The notes below the pieces were generated by a model. That model was not told the DNA's origin, made no database searches, and was given only the letters and a program-made list of their open reading frames with translations. The position numbers and the translations under genes were made by a program. This document shows, piece by piece, positions 16,303 through 24,763 of a DNA stretch of 24,763 nt; position 1 is the stretch's first letter, and every line of letters begins with the position of its first letter. This DNA comes from Larix sibirica (lineage: Eukaryota > Streptophyta > Pinopsida > Pinales > Pinaceae): contig NWUY0300047172.1 in NCBI GenBank assembly GCA_004151065.3, positions 4,420 through 29,182 of the forward strand, given 5' to 3'.

Positions 16303-17046
16303 GTAATGATCTTGTTATCTAGCTAGGACAAGGGGTGTAACAACCTACTGTAGATAAGACCCCTACCCACAAATGCTTGTGATCAGAATTTCGGTATGGG
16401 GTTATGTGACAGGATATTTTTGCTTTGTCATTTTGGTAGTATGCTTTAGCTCTAGCATTGGATAAGATATCCCTTGTTCACGAGTTCCTTTTGTTTCATA
16501 GTTTGGATAGATTGTACAGTGCAGTTATGCACCTGGAATGTAGCTCAGAAAATCTACTATGAAGACAGTCTATGCCAAACATGTAGATATAGATGGCAAA
16601 GGACACCCTCTTTTGTATTCAGGAATTGTAGATATTCCTTGTTCACAAGTTCATTTTGTTTCATAGTTTGGATAGATTGTACACTGCAGTTAGGCACATG
16701 GAATGTACCTGGAATGTAGCTCAAAAAATCTACTATGAAGACAGTCTATGTCAAACATGTAGATATAGATAGAAAAGGACATCCCCAATGGTCATAGATA
16801 GGGACATGATAAAATCTCTTTAAATCTTCCTTTTGGTCTCATGGGATGAATATGGTAGATAGGGGTCACTCAATGGCAATTTGGGATCCTTGTCCACTGT
16901 TGAAACCTGGAACCTGTATCTCAGTTATAGTATTTTTCATCAGTACATATAATATATCTCAATTAGCCCTTTACTCAAGAAAAAAGAGGATTACCAAAAG
17001 AAAGAGAATAAATATATATTCTTAGACATTCTTTGTTTCTTTGTAG
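16303..17046 (+). other. Probable intron within NB-ARC (GT-AG, phase 1, 744 bp)
   Basis: Donor GTAATG at 16303 and acceptor TTTCTTTGTAG ending 17046. Joining the sides keeps the frame: FRG before and EEEDKAISKRDRSGWEG after, as expected for the ARC2 segment of this family. It contains a 165-bp tandem duplication and is homologous to the split dispersed repeat at 4894-5118 plus 9270-9500. An alternative is a repeat that inserted here with boundaries that imitate splice sites. Confidence 0.6.
16466..16790. repeat. 165-bp direct tandem duplication in the intron
   Basis: GATATCCCTTGTTCAC at 16466 and GATATTCCTTGTTCAC at 16631 start two copies sharing TTTGTTTCATAGTTTGGATA and CTACTATGAAGACAGTCTAT. 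The second copy has an extra ATGGAATGTACC-type insertion of about 12 bp, itself a small direct repeat. Confidence 0.93.
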
Positions 17047-18146
17047 GAGAGGAAGAGGACAAGGCCATAAGTAAAAGGGACAGATCTGGTTGGGAAGGAT
17101 TGCCGAGTTTCCATAACTTGGAAAACAAGTGCCTTGTAGAGGTCAACAGTGAACACTGTATAAGGATGCACAATCATCTCATGAATTGGGCAGAGCCTTG
17201 GAGGAGAAAGAGTGTTGTCTGCAACGAGTTTAACAACTGTTCCGTTGATATGAGGTGGTTGCAGCTGCTGAGGTCTGAAGGGGATTGTTTGGGAATCATA
17301 TCTAGCCTAATGAGATGGCAGACTTCATGGCTCTACTGGGATAGCTGTCCATACTCCTCCACGCCTTCCTGGATTCCAATAAAGAATTTAAGAGTTCGAG
17401 AAGTGGTAGGCTGGAGGAGCTGCTAGGAAGCATTGTGGGGTAGAGAGTGAAGTAAAGTTTTTTATTTTTAAAGAAAGCATGTGCTTATTTTTTGACCTTG
17501 CTATAGGGGTTTGCAAATAATCATTTTTAATATTTAAGAGTGCATTGGAGGCACCCTTTTCAGTTGAGGGAGTTGAGTTGTCTTGCCTCTTTAAGATTAC
17601 CAGTCTATATGGCAGCTGAAGCACTAGAGACGATTGCGCTGAAAGGCTGCACAATCAGGTTGAAGGGTCATGTGAGGCAAGCTTACATCCTAACATTGCC
17701 AGAAAAATTCTTTAATATCTACTCCTTGAAACACTTGAGACTCCAAACGAGCATGATGTTGTTATTAAGATCCAAATGAGCATGATGTTGTTCTTAAGAT
17801 TCCTTTGGGAACTTAACAAACCTCCAGCATATTAACGTTTCAAGAAAAGGTGCTAGTGTTGCTTCTTTTTTCTTTCCGTATCTCATGAATTGCAGAGCAA
17901 AGCTCTTTGATGTTAAAGAGGAATGAAGTGCCTATAGGTCCCAGAGAACTTGAGTACAAGTTTGGACTTGGGTACTGTACAGGTTTGGAGGAAAATCTTG
18001 TGTCAATCTCGATCAGATTCCTCAACCTATATGTCAATTGTTGCAGCAGGAATGCGTGCCTTGCCATTGGTCATAACCAAAACTATCGAGATGATTGGTT
18101 TGCAGTCTCTCTTTACGCCTTGCATGTAACACAGACACTCCAACCT
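17047..18146 (+). pseudogene. TNL pseudogene, ARC2 end and LRR region (copy B)
   Basis: Continues the NB-ARC exon: DKAISKRDRSGWEG, NLENKCLVEVNSEHCIRM, then the MHD motif as M-H-N. After a frameshift LGRALEEKE is readable. LRR-type wording follows: PSWIPIKNLRV, RLEELLGSIVG, then from 17540 QLRELSCLASLRLP, ALETIALKGCT, LPEKFFNIYSLKHLRLQT, with the 15-bp word GAGCATGATGTTGTT repeated at 17750 and 17777. The block 17730-18000 aligns with the LRR relic A. It is cut by the gypsy LTR at 18147. Stops and frameshifts exclude function. Confidence 0.82.
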
Positions 18147-18308
18147 TGTATAAGATAATTAATCAATGACATTAGTATAAGTATGAATAGCATATGGTAT
18201 TAGTGAAAAGGTCAATTAATATAGATAAATAAGAAGGGAATATGTGCATTATAATTAAATCTAGGTTAGTTATAAAGTGAGTCTAATTAACCTTAGATTG
18301 GTATTAGG

Positions 18309-18339
18309 TGCATGGATGACAAGTGGTGTCATCCATGCA
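18309..18339. repeat. 13-bp perfect inverted repeat (hairpin) in the gypsy LTR
   Basis: TGCATGGATGACA (18309-18321) is the exact reverse complement of TGTCATCCATGCA (18327-18339), with a 5-nt loop. Its right arm TCATCCATGC is carried again by the 184-bp duplication at 18513, without the left arm. Confidence 0.8.
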
Positions 18340-18698
18340 AAATTAAGAAGTTGATGAAAATTAGAAAATTAAGTAGAAGGGGGTAAGACTAAGGGAAACG
18401 GGTCTCTTTGGTTTTGCTGGTTGATTTTGGGGTTGTTTTCTTGTTTTATGTTGGTTTTTTAGTTTTTTGTGATTACACTTGTTTGAGAGGGAGGCTAAGG
18501 AGGAGGAGATTATCATCCATGCAAAATTAAGAAATTGATTAAAATTAGAAAATTAAGTAATAAAAGGGGGAAAGACTAAGGGAAAAGGGTCTCTCTGGTC
18601 TTGCTAGTTGATTTTGGGGTTGTTTACTTGTTTTATGTTGGTTTTCTAGTTGTTTGTGAGTTCACTTATTTGAGAGGGTGGCTAAGGAGGAGGAGATT
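18329..18698. repeat. 184-bp direct tandem duplication in the gypsy LTR
   Basis: Copy one 18329-18512 and copy two 18513-18698 share TCATCCATGCAAAATTAAGA, TTGATTTTGGGGTTGTTT and GGCTAAGGAGGAGGAGATT. They differ at scattered positions. Confidence 0.93.
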
Positions 18699-19099
18699 GT
18701 TGTACTAAGGTTGATAGGGAAGAGAGTAAGGTCTTGCCTGGTATGGCATAGAGTTAATTGTTGAGGGCTTGGGGGCCCCAAACTTCTGTTGGGGTTTGGT
18801 TGGGTGGAGAGTTGTGCCCCCAACTGTTGTTGCTGATAGTGGAGTTGGTGACTGATAGAGGCCAAGGTTTGCTTGCATAATTGGTTAAGTTGGTCATCAA
18901 TTAGGTAAGTAGAGGTTCTTCTCCTTAGGTTATAGTATTTAAATTTTGCTAGATGTATGAGCTGTATAGAATTGTTAATTGATTGTTTATGAGGTTAATG
19001 AATTTGATTATCAATAGACACTTGATAAATTCATTCTTTTTCCATAAAATTTTCAAGGAATATGCTATTTAATTAGGTTTAAAACCTGTTTAGCAAAAT

Positions 19100-19209
19100 G
19101 AGCCCTTACATTTGGTATTAGAGCCTTAGGTTCAAATACTTAGGAGCCCTTACATTTGGTATTAGAGCCTTAGGTTCAAATACTTAGGAGCCCTTACATT
19201 TGGTATTAA
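19100..19209 (+). repeat. Primer-binding site and LTR end repeated 2.5 times (44-bp unit)
   Basis: The unit GAGCCCTTACATTTGGTATT... (44 bp) occurs at 19100-19143 and 19144-19187, identical, and in part at 19188-19209. Each unit holds the last bases of the LTR (CCCTTACA) and TGGTATTAGAGCC (19113, 19157), one base off the tRNA-Met-complementary TGGTATCAGAGCC. The third copy stops at TGGTATTA and runs into an ATG (19211). Perfect identity means this is recent or maintained. Confidence 0.93.
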
Positions 19210-19379
19210 GATGGCCGGCTCCTAGGAACGTTGAGGAGGTTCAGTAGTATCCATCAATAATGATCTCAGGGATAGAATAAAGAGCCATTTGGTCAAGGAC
19301 CCATGGTACCTTTAGATTTAGGTTGCCTGGTCTAAAGGGAAGTTACCATCAACCAGGTTTGAAGGGTAGTCATTGGATG

Positions 19380-20597
19380 ACTATGGATTGCTTAGATTTA
19401 GAGGAAGGATGTATGTGCCGAATTTGATAAAATTTGAAGGTTGGTAAAGGACAAAGCCCATCGAGCGTCGTATTCATCCCACCCAGGAGTGAGAAAGATG
19501 CATGGAAGCTTGAAAAAGGCATTCTTCTAGCCTAGAATGAAAGGGGACATAGTACAATATGTAGGTCATTGTTTGGAGTGTCAACAAGTCAAGGTCGAAG
19601 TTTGGAACACCATCACCCAACATGACTCCTTTAGTTGCATGAGATACTTTAGACTAAATGGGAAGTCATTTCCATGGACTTCGTGGGGTGCCCTACCCAC
19701 CCCCCAGAGACATGATTGTATTATGGTTGTTGTTGACAAACTCACTAAGAGTGTGCATTTCATTACGGTAAAAAGTACCTTTAATGCACTTGTTATGGCT
19801 CAAGCCTTCCTCCGGGAAATAATCTGATTGCATGGGCAAAATTATTTCAGATAGAGATTCACAATCCACCCCTTGGGCACCCAATTGAATTTCAACACGA
19901 CATATCATCCGGAGACCGATGGTTAGGCGGAAGAGTTAACTAGGTAATGGAGGATATGTTACGGATGTATGTCATGGACCAGTAGAATCAATGAGAGATA
20001 TATCTCCCTTTGTTAGAGTTTGCGTAAAATAACAATTGCCATAGCTCCCTTGGTGCCACCCGGTATGAAGTATTGTATGGTAGACCCTGTAGGATCATGT
20101 GCGCCCCGATTTTCTCCTAGAGCTGGAGGAGCAAATGGCCATGATTAAACAAAGGCTTAAGGAAGCCTGTGACCTTTCAAAAAGTTACATCACTTCCCAG
20201 TGTTTGTCTGCGTGAGGCCAATGAAGAGCCCCTTTAAATTTGATAGCAGGGCCAAACTAGCTCCGAGATTTGTCAGTCCATTCATGATTCTTGAATGGAT
20301 TGGGCCAGTTGCTTACCGGCTTGAGCTGCCATCCCACTTAGGAAGGATGCATATACATTACATTTTGTGCTTATACATCACATTCCAGATCCCTCTCATA
20401 TTTTAAAATTGGAAGGATTGCAACATTTCGAGGAAGGGGTTGTCCAGGTTGAACCATATTGCATACTGGACCACAGAACTCGATGGTTGTGTAGACACAT
20501 CTTGGATCAGGTTATTGTCCAATGGGAACAGTATAGTCCAGAGTCAGCTACCTGGGAGCAGACATTGTGTTGCGAGTTTCCTTATTTCTTTGAGTAG
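19380..20597 (+). pseudogene. Ty3/gypsy pol remnant: integrase and chromo-like C-terminus
   Basis: The 3' end of a gypsy polyprotein that would insert cDNA into chromatin. Seen in order: LLRFRGRMYVPN, the HHCC zinc domain with DKAHRASYSSHPGVRKMHG (one TAG in place of Trp in FFWP) and HCLECQQVKVE, then IMVVVDKLTKSVHFI with catalytic core sequence, ISDRDSQ in another frame, YHPETDG (Gln as stop) and AEELTR. From 20221: VRPMKSPFKFDSRAKLAPRF, then VSPFMILEWIGPVAYRLELP, IPDPSHILKLEG and a chromodomain-like end, VQVEPYCILDHRTRW, VIVQWEQYSPESATWEQ. Protease, reverse transcriptase and RNase H are missing: the primer site is only about 170 bp upstream. Several stops and frameshifts. Confidence 0.9.
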
Positions 20598-20599
20598 AT

Positions 20600-20812
20600 T
20601 TGTTGACTTGGGCATGTGATACCTCACTATGGGTTTTCAGTATGATGCAGTTAGAAGTGTTTCATATTCCTCTGGGCAAAGATATCCCCACTTTGAATGA
20701 AGCTCTTCCATGTTCTAAGAGCTCCCTAAGGATAGTTATGATAGGTGATTCACGTATTTGCAATTTCTGCATATGTTTATTATGTTCTATACTTCTCTAT
20801 TTTGCCTCTTAA
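20600..20812 (+). CDS. Unrecognised open frame between gypsy remnant and flank
   Basis: A 70-codon frame with the protein-like piece MQLEVFHIPLGKDIPTLNEA and SSLRIVMIGDSRI. It has no match I can name. It lies where, by comparison with copy A, the end of the TNL relic B should resume after the gypsy insertion, so it could be the last TNL coding segment or a piece between the LRR and the flank that copy A lacks. It could also be the gypsy 3' untranslated region. Confidence 0.3.
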   Translation: MLTWACDTSLWVFSMMQLEVFHIPLGKDIPTLNEALPCSKSSLRIVMIGDSRICNFCICLLCSILLYFAS

Positions 20813-21763
20813 AGTAGCTTGGAGTTGGGTCACTTGATTTTGGCATTTAAATTGATGCATTGTGTTTTTATATCTTTCAGCTTTTGGAATTGTTAACTAG
20901 TTATTTCTAAGCACTGAATGGTCTGCCAATGGTGGCTGTGTGCATTAGCTCCAGCACAGTTAATTGGCAGAATGCATGGGTAAAGGTTTGCGGTGTCTCT
21001 TGCATTCAGCACAAGGTATGCTGACCAAATTTCATTGCATGGGACTCGTCAATTGGGATACCTTGGGAGCCCAAATTAAATATCCAAGCTCGTCTTTTGA
21101 AATTGTTATCAGTATCAGTATGGGTAACTTAAATTCCAACTTTGTTCACTTCGACTTTAGAGTTTCTTGCTGTAGGGATTTTCTGTGCAGTGGTGATTGT
21201 TTGATATTTTATCCAGTAATGCAGCATGTTCAACGTGTAGGCATACTGTTCACTTATGCGATTTTTTGAATTGGGGTTTTCTCCTTGGCTCTAACTGGTA
21301 TATATGATCTACCAGTCAATAAACATTCCAGCAGAGACTATCCTATTCAAAGAAAGGGATCATCAATTTGTGAAGATTGGGGTTAGTTTCTCAGTCTCTG
21401 CAGGCAATAACCCCTATTAACATCCACAGCCCTGTTCTTGTCATTGTCCCCTAGATCAAAATCTGAAACTCCTTTAAATTGGTGGTCCTCATGGTATTCA
21501 TGTTCTGACACTACTTCCGTTAGCTATTCTCGTCTCCAGTCCTTACAATTATTTTCTATTCTTTGGTACATAGTTGTCCCTAACTATGATCAGGAGAAAG
21601 GGATTTTGTTGGGAATTACAACCACAGCTCTCAGTCCTTGTAATATATCTCTCTTTACACAACCATATGGAAACCCCTGTACCTCACCCCCTTGGTGACA
21701 TGGACCACTTCACTAAGGAAGGAGGCCAAAATTTGTTTTTAGAAGAACCTCTGGGGACTTTAC
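20813..21763 (+). repeat. Segmentally duplicated non-coding block, copy B
   Basis: Homolog of 14041-15408. It resumes with TAGCTTGGAGTTGGG right after the gypsy-linked region and keeps the same order of shared words to TTTACCTAATGTAGG. The short frames in it do not match between copies, which argues against coding. Confidence 0.75.
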
Positions 21764-22068
21764 CTAATGTAGGCCATACACCTCTTCATCTTCTCCTCTT
21801 CTCACACCTTTTCCAAACCAGGTGTAAGGTTCATATGAGCCTTTCTCCAACTATCAACAAACAAATACCAGTCCTGGCTTTGGTCTACAACATTTAGACC
21901 ATGCCCTCTTTTCTATACCTAATGTAGGCCTTACACCTCTTCATCTTCTCTTCTCACACATTTTTCAAACCAGGTATCAGGTCCATCTGAGCATTTGTCC
22001 AACTATCAACAACCAAATACCAGTCTTGGTCTACTACATTTATACCATGACCTCTTATCTATCACTCA
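21764..22068. repeat. 155-bp direct tandem duplication
   Basis: CTAATGTAGGCC at 21764 and 21919 start two copies sharing ACACCTCTTCATCTTCTC, AAACCAGGT and CCAACTATCAAC. In copy A the matching place (TTACACCATCTCCACAGGTAAAGGTTC) is the acceptor of the NBS exon; here the acceptor-like CCAG|GT is duplicated and no NBS follows. Confidence 0.9.
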
Positions 22069-22290
22069 ACTGTTCACACAACTTCACTTAGATATGTCCT
22101 GGTTGAGACTTAAATAGCTATAGACAATATTTACAAAAACAATTTCTTTGTCATCAATGTACTGAACAGTGATGGACTTCTTTTGCAAAACCATCTGAAC
22201 TCCTCCTTAGGTATAGGAGTTTCTGTACACCCTGCACGAGAATCAGGGAATCCCCTCAGAACAACATTTTACAATCTCCTTTAACAGATC
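22069..22290. other. Spacer, nothing recognised
   Basis: Mixed sequence with no conserved frame. It ends in CTCCTTTAACAG (22276-22287), a plausible splice acceptor before the next open frame. Confidence 0.4.
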
Positions 22291-22482
22291 TTGCTGATTT
22301 TGACCAGCAAGATGCAGGCAATGGATAATAGGTTACAAGCCTTGGCTCAACAGATGTTTTTGCCAACCCTTCCACCTCCTTTGATAGACAACCTAGATGG
22401 TCTGCTAAATATGACAGTGGAAGAGGATGAGCACATGGGAGAGGATGACATGGATGCCTACTTCAATCTCCCTCATGACTAG
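22291..22482 (+). CDS. Unrecognised exon-like frame with acidic tail
   Basis: A 63-codon frame just after an acceptor-like CTCCTTTAACAG. It reads MQAMDNRLQALAQQMFLPT, PPPLIDNLDGL, then a very acidic end, EEDEHMGEDDMDAYFNLPHD, and a stop. Heptad-like leucines (RLQALAQQM) suggest a short helix. I do not recognise the family. The tail plus stop is present a second time at 22575-22640 with similar amino acids (DEDEHMAEDEMDVYFNLPHE), which suggests the frame was once under selection or the duplication is fairly young. It could be the last exon of a gene whose earlier exons are lost. Confidence 0.4.
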   Translation: MLILTSKMQAMDNRLQALAQQMFLPTLPPPLIDNLDGLLNMTVEEDEHMGEDDMDAYFNLPHD

Positions 22483-22722
22483 ACAGTTATAGGGTTTCTA
22501 AGGCCTTGAAAAGGGCCATTTGTGAGTTATAGAAAGAACATTTTATTATCTCAACAGTGGCTTGCTAAAGTGATAGTGGATGAGGATGAGCACATGGCAG
22601 AGGATGAGATGGATGTTTACTTCAATCTGCCCCATGAATAGGCAGTTATAGGGTTTCGAAGGCCTTGGAAAGGGTCATTCATGAGTATGTAACTGAAAGA
22701 ACTTTTTATTATGTCAACAGTG
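22403..22722. repeat. 159-bp direct tandem duplication covering the acidic tail
   Basis: Copies 22403-22561 and 22562-22722 share GAGGATGAGCACATGG, CAGTTATAGGGTTTC, AAGGCCTTG and CTCAACAGTGGC/GTCAACAGTGGC, and a third copy begins at 22721 (TGGCCTGCTGG). The acceptor-like CAACAG is part of the unit. Confidence 0.93.
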
Positions 22723-22985
22723 GCCTGCTGGGTTGGGGAAAACACGACGTTGTAAAAGTTGTCACCATGATGTAAGTCCAACCTAGGATACATCTGTGAT
22801 TGTGTTCAAAATGTTTGTTGCATACCAGGGCTTCTGATAGTTGTTTGGGCCAGCTATACCCCCAATGGCCACAGCTTAGAAAAAAGCTTGCCTTCACAAG
22901 TCTCTATATCTAAGCTTCTGTTAATTAGAAACATCCCTAAAAAAACCTTATTACTATATTACGGAGCAGTATACTTGGCATGCAG

Positions 22986-23269
22986 GTCGCTCCATTCTGA
23001 CCTCCCTGGAATCTGGTGAACCAGAAATTGCTGAAATTGCAGACATTCGTCGCTCAAATCACAATTTCATCAACCTGGGTTGATATGGAGACAACTTAAT
23101 ACCCTTGGACTGCAATTTACAGTTCATGGGATGACAGATCTCGGCGGTTGACATTTTTGTGGCCAGATTTAGGGCAAATTTCTACCAGAAAAGGCATAGG
23201 AAGAAGGGCAATTTGGGTTGCCCCTTATCCCATGCCATCAACATTTTTGCTCAACGACAGTCATGGAAG
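22986..23269 (+). pseudogene. Unrecognised exon-like frame with two in-frame TGA stops
   Basis: Bounded by an acceptor-like GGCATGCAG (ending 22985) and a donor-like AAG|GTAAAA (23270). One frame runs through all of it with only two stops, both TGA (23081, 23132): RSILTSLESGEPEIAEIADI, RRSNHNFINLG, then YGDNLIPLDCNLQFMG, then VARFRANFYQKRHRKKG and INIFAQRQSWK. TGA could have come from CGA by methyl-CpG decay. No family is recognised. It may belong with the acidic frame upstream, but I cannot show that. Confidence 0.35.
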
Positions 23270-23642
23270 GTAAAAAACATGCACATCATCAACTATATCT
23301 CCTTTCAGTGCTCTTGTTTTTGTTATTCATGGCGGTGGATAGTTGGCTTTATATTACTATCCCAAGTATGGCACACTGATGAGCCTATTGCAGCAAACTC
23401 TTACAAGCAAGTCTAGACTTTAGTGGCTTGTAAATATCAAGCTTTTCCTTATCGGTGGGTACTTTACTGAATGTCTGGATCTGACATTTTCGTTAAAGAT
23501 CCATATCCACAAGTAGTTGGTCTCAAGTCCTGCTGTGTTTGTTGGATTGAGATATACATGCTCAGGGGCAGTGTTGTAATATTATGGTTCCATACCTTTT
23601 CTTTGTGACTTACTCTTTGATAATCATGGTATTTTACAACAG

Positions 23643-23760
23643 GTATGAGTACATGACAGCCAATGCAGATTCCCTTCTAAACATGCCCATAATGTTCAGA
23701 AAAGAGTTCACCCTAAAAGGGAGAAGGGAAGCAGAGTCATTTATCTATGGATCAACCTAG
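23643..23760 (+). CDS. Candidate terminal exon, unrecognised
   Basis: After the acceptor-like ATTTTACAACAG the frame from 23644 reads YEYMTANADSLLNMPIMFRK, then EFTLKGRREAESFIYGST and stops at TAG. The composition looks protein-like. The phase does not fit the donor at 23270 (that exon ends in phase 0, this one needs phase 2), so a further exon or a frame break must lie between, or they are unrelated. Confidence 0.25.
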
Positions 23761-24763
23761 CCTGCCTGACAAAATTCTTTTTATGTAATTTTCGTTTCTC
23801 AAATGCATTTCTCATCGGTGTATTATGATGAGACCCAAGATTGAAAATCAGTCCATGTACCTCGTAATTTTGTACTATTAAAAAAGTTGGAAGGAGAAAC
23901 AACCAGTCATTTGGTTAATATCGTATAATGCTTCACGTTTATGCTGAATACAAATAGTTTGCTTCACTAATTTTGTTCTCTTAAAAAAAATTATTATATG
24001 CAGAATAAAATCCATAACATTTTAAATGCAAAACACATTTCAATGCAAGATTAAATGAATTGAAGCTTTAACTTATCATACAACAATTAGCATATCTTTT
24101 CCTTTCAATGGAGAGCTCTGTATCAATCAGGTTTTTAAAAAAATCCACTTATTTTATGTTGATTTAACAAATATCAAATTATTTAAGATTTCACTAAACA
24201 TTTATTTAAGATTTCATCCTTTGAGTTCGGGGAAAGACCAAATTTGTTAGAAATCTCCTTCAATCATCTATTTTACAAAATTCTATTCCTAATTAATTTA
24301 CTTCTTTCTATTCAATAAACATTTACTTTTAACTATATTGGGAAGGTTTCATTTTAAGGGAAAAACAAAATACATCAATCAATTATAGGATTCTATTTTT
24401 TCTTAATAAGGGTTTTTAAATGAAAAAAACCCCTCATTTTATAATAAATTTTAATATTTTTTAATTCAAAAATAAAACTCAAATGAGTGATCAATCTAAG
24501 TTAAAAAAATATTATTTTTTAGTTCAAAAATAAAAGTAAAATAAAATTAGTTATCGATATATTGATTATTAATATAATGAATTACATGTTTATTTAGTAT
24601 TTTTAATTCTTTTTATAAATATAAAGTATAGCCCTCGGTCTCTTCTATTTCATCAATAAACTATTTTTTTTTTTAACAGAAACGGCTAGCCAGCATTGAT
24701 TATTTAAAAAGAGGGAAAATACATAACAGAGATTGATCAGATTGCTCCCATGAAAGGAAGACA
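23761..24763. other. AT-rich intergenic sequence
   Basis: No gene seen. Small local repeats: ATTTAAGATTTCA at about 24182 and 24205, TTCAAAAATAAAA at about 24464 and 24520, and an inverted repeat GGGTTTTT/AAAAAAACCC at 24409-24432. The last 120 bp show nothing identifiable. Confidence 0.6.

Larger units (their letters stand above)
18147..19110 (+). mobile_element. Ty3/gypsy 5' LTR, about 964 bp
   Basis: The end CCCTTACA at 19103-19110 is followed by TT and a primer-binding site. The start is placed at TGTATAAG (18147), matching TGTA...TACA termini and coinciding with the point where homology to the TNL relic stops. Inside are a 13-bp hairpin (18309-18339) and a 184-bp tandem duplication. No second LTR was found downstream, so the element lacks its 3' end. 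The left boundary is inferred. Confidence 0.55.

Noticed and set aside
18662-18865. 67-codon minus-strand frame rich in Gln/Ser
   Set aside because: Lies inside the gypsy LTR, partly within the 184-bp duplication, and its repeat copy is not open in the same way.
19113-19169. tRNA gene (TTAGGTTCAAAT resembling a B box)
   Set aside because: No cloverleaf can be formed around it; the similarity comes from the primer-binding site, which is complementary to a tRNA end.
22743-22757. 15-base match to the M13/pUC lacZ primer region (CACGACGTTGTAAAA)
   Set aside because: The match stops on both sides and the flanks belong to the local 159-bp repeat context and plant sequence, so vector contamination is unlikely; I regard it as chance.

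Overview
This is almost certainly nuclear DNA of a seed plant. It has no dense operon-like coding, many decayed LTR and non-LTR retrotransposons of plant type, GT-AG style splice signals, and remnants of TIR-NBS-LRR (TNL) resistance genes. The wording of the TNL motifs (for example the RDRSGWEG and NLENKCLVEV blocks) and the long, old, interleaved repeats suggest a gymnosperm, probably a conifer; that is inference. No gene in the window looks intact.

Layout. 1-1.3 kb: 5' part of a plus-strand Ty1/copia element (LTR end, degenerate primer site, gag). 1.7-2.7 kb: minus-strand copia fragment with a clear primer binding site and a complete-looking LTR. 3.27-4.09 kb: three telobox palindromes, a TATA-like site and then four tandem foldback hairpins, the most unusual structure here. 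4.74-9.5 kb: a minus-strand plant LINE (5'UTR, ORF1, internally deleted ORF2) lying between two halves of a dispersed repeat whose unsplit copy sits in the TNL intron at 16.3-17.0 kb. 9.5-12.5 kb: a 40-bp minisatellite-like stretch, then a copia gag/protease relic ending in a purine tract and an LTR. 13.0-18.15 kb: an LRR relic, a 1.4-kb non-coding block, then a TNL pseudogene (NB-ARC, intron, LRR). 18.15-20.6 kb: a truncated Ty3/gypsy element with a repeated primer site, integrase and chromo-like tail, inserted in the second copy of the LRR-plus-flank unit. 20.8-22.1 kb: the resumed flank, homologous to 14.0-15.4 kb. 22.3-23.8 kb: exon-like fragments of an unrecognised gene. The remainder is AT-rich.

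Two themes stand out. First, direct tandem duplications of about 40-345 bp occur in nearly every element, whatever its class; about fourteen are listed. Second, nested insertions and a segmental duplication can be read directly: LRR end plus flank occurs twice, and the second copy is split by the gypsy element.

The features do not form a pathway. They record a cluster of resistance-gene relics invaded by retroelements, with one possible non-coding hairpin transcription unit between them.
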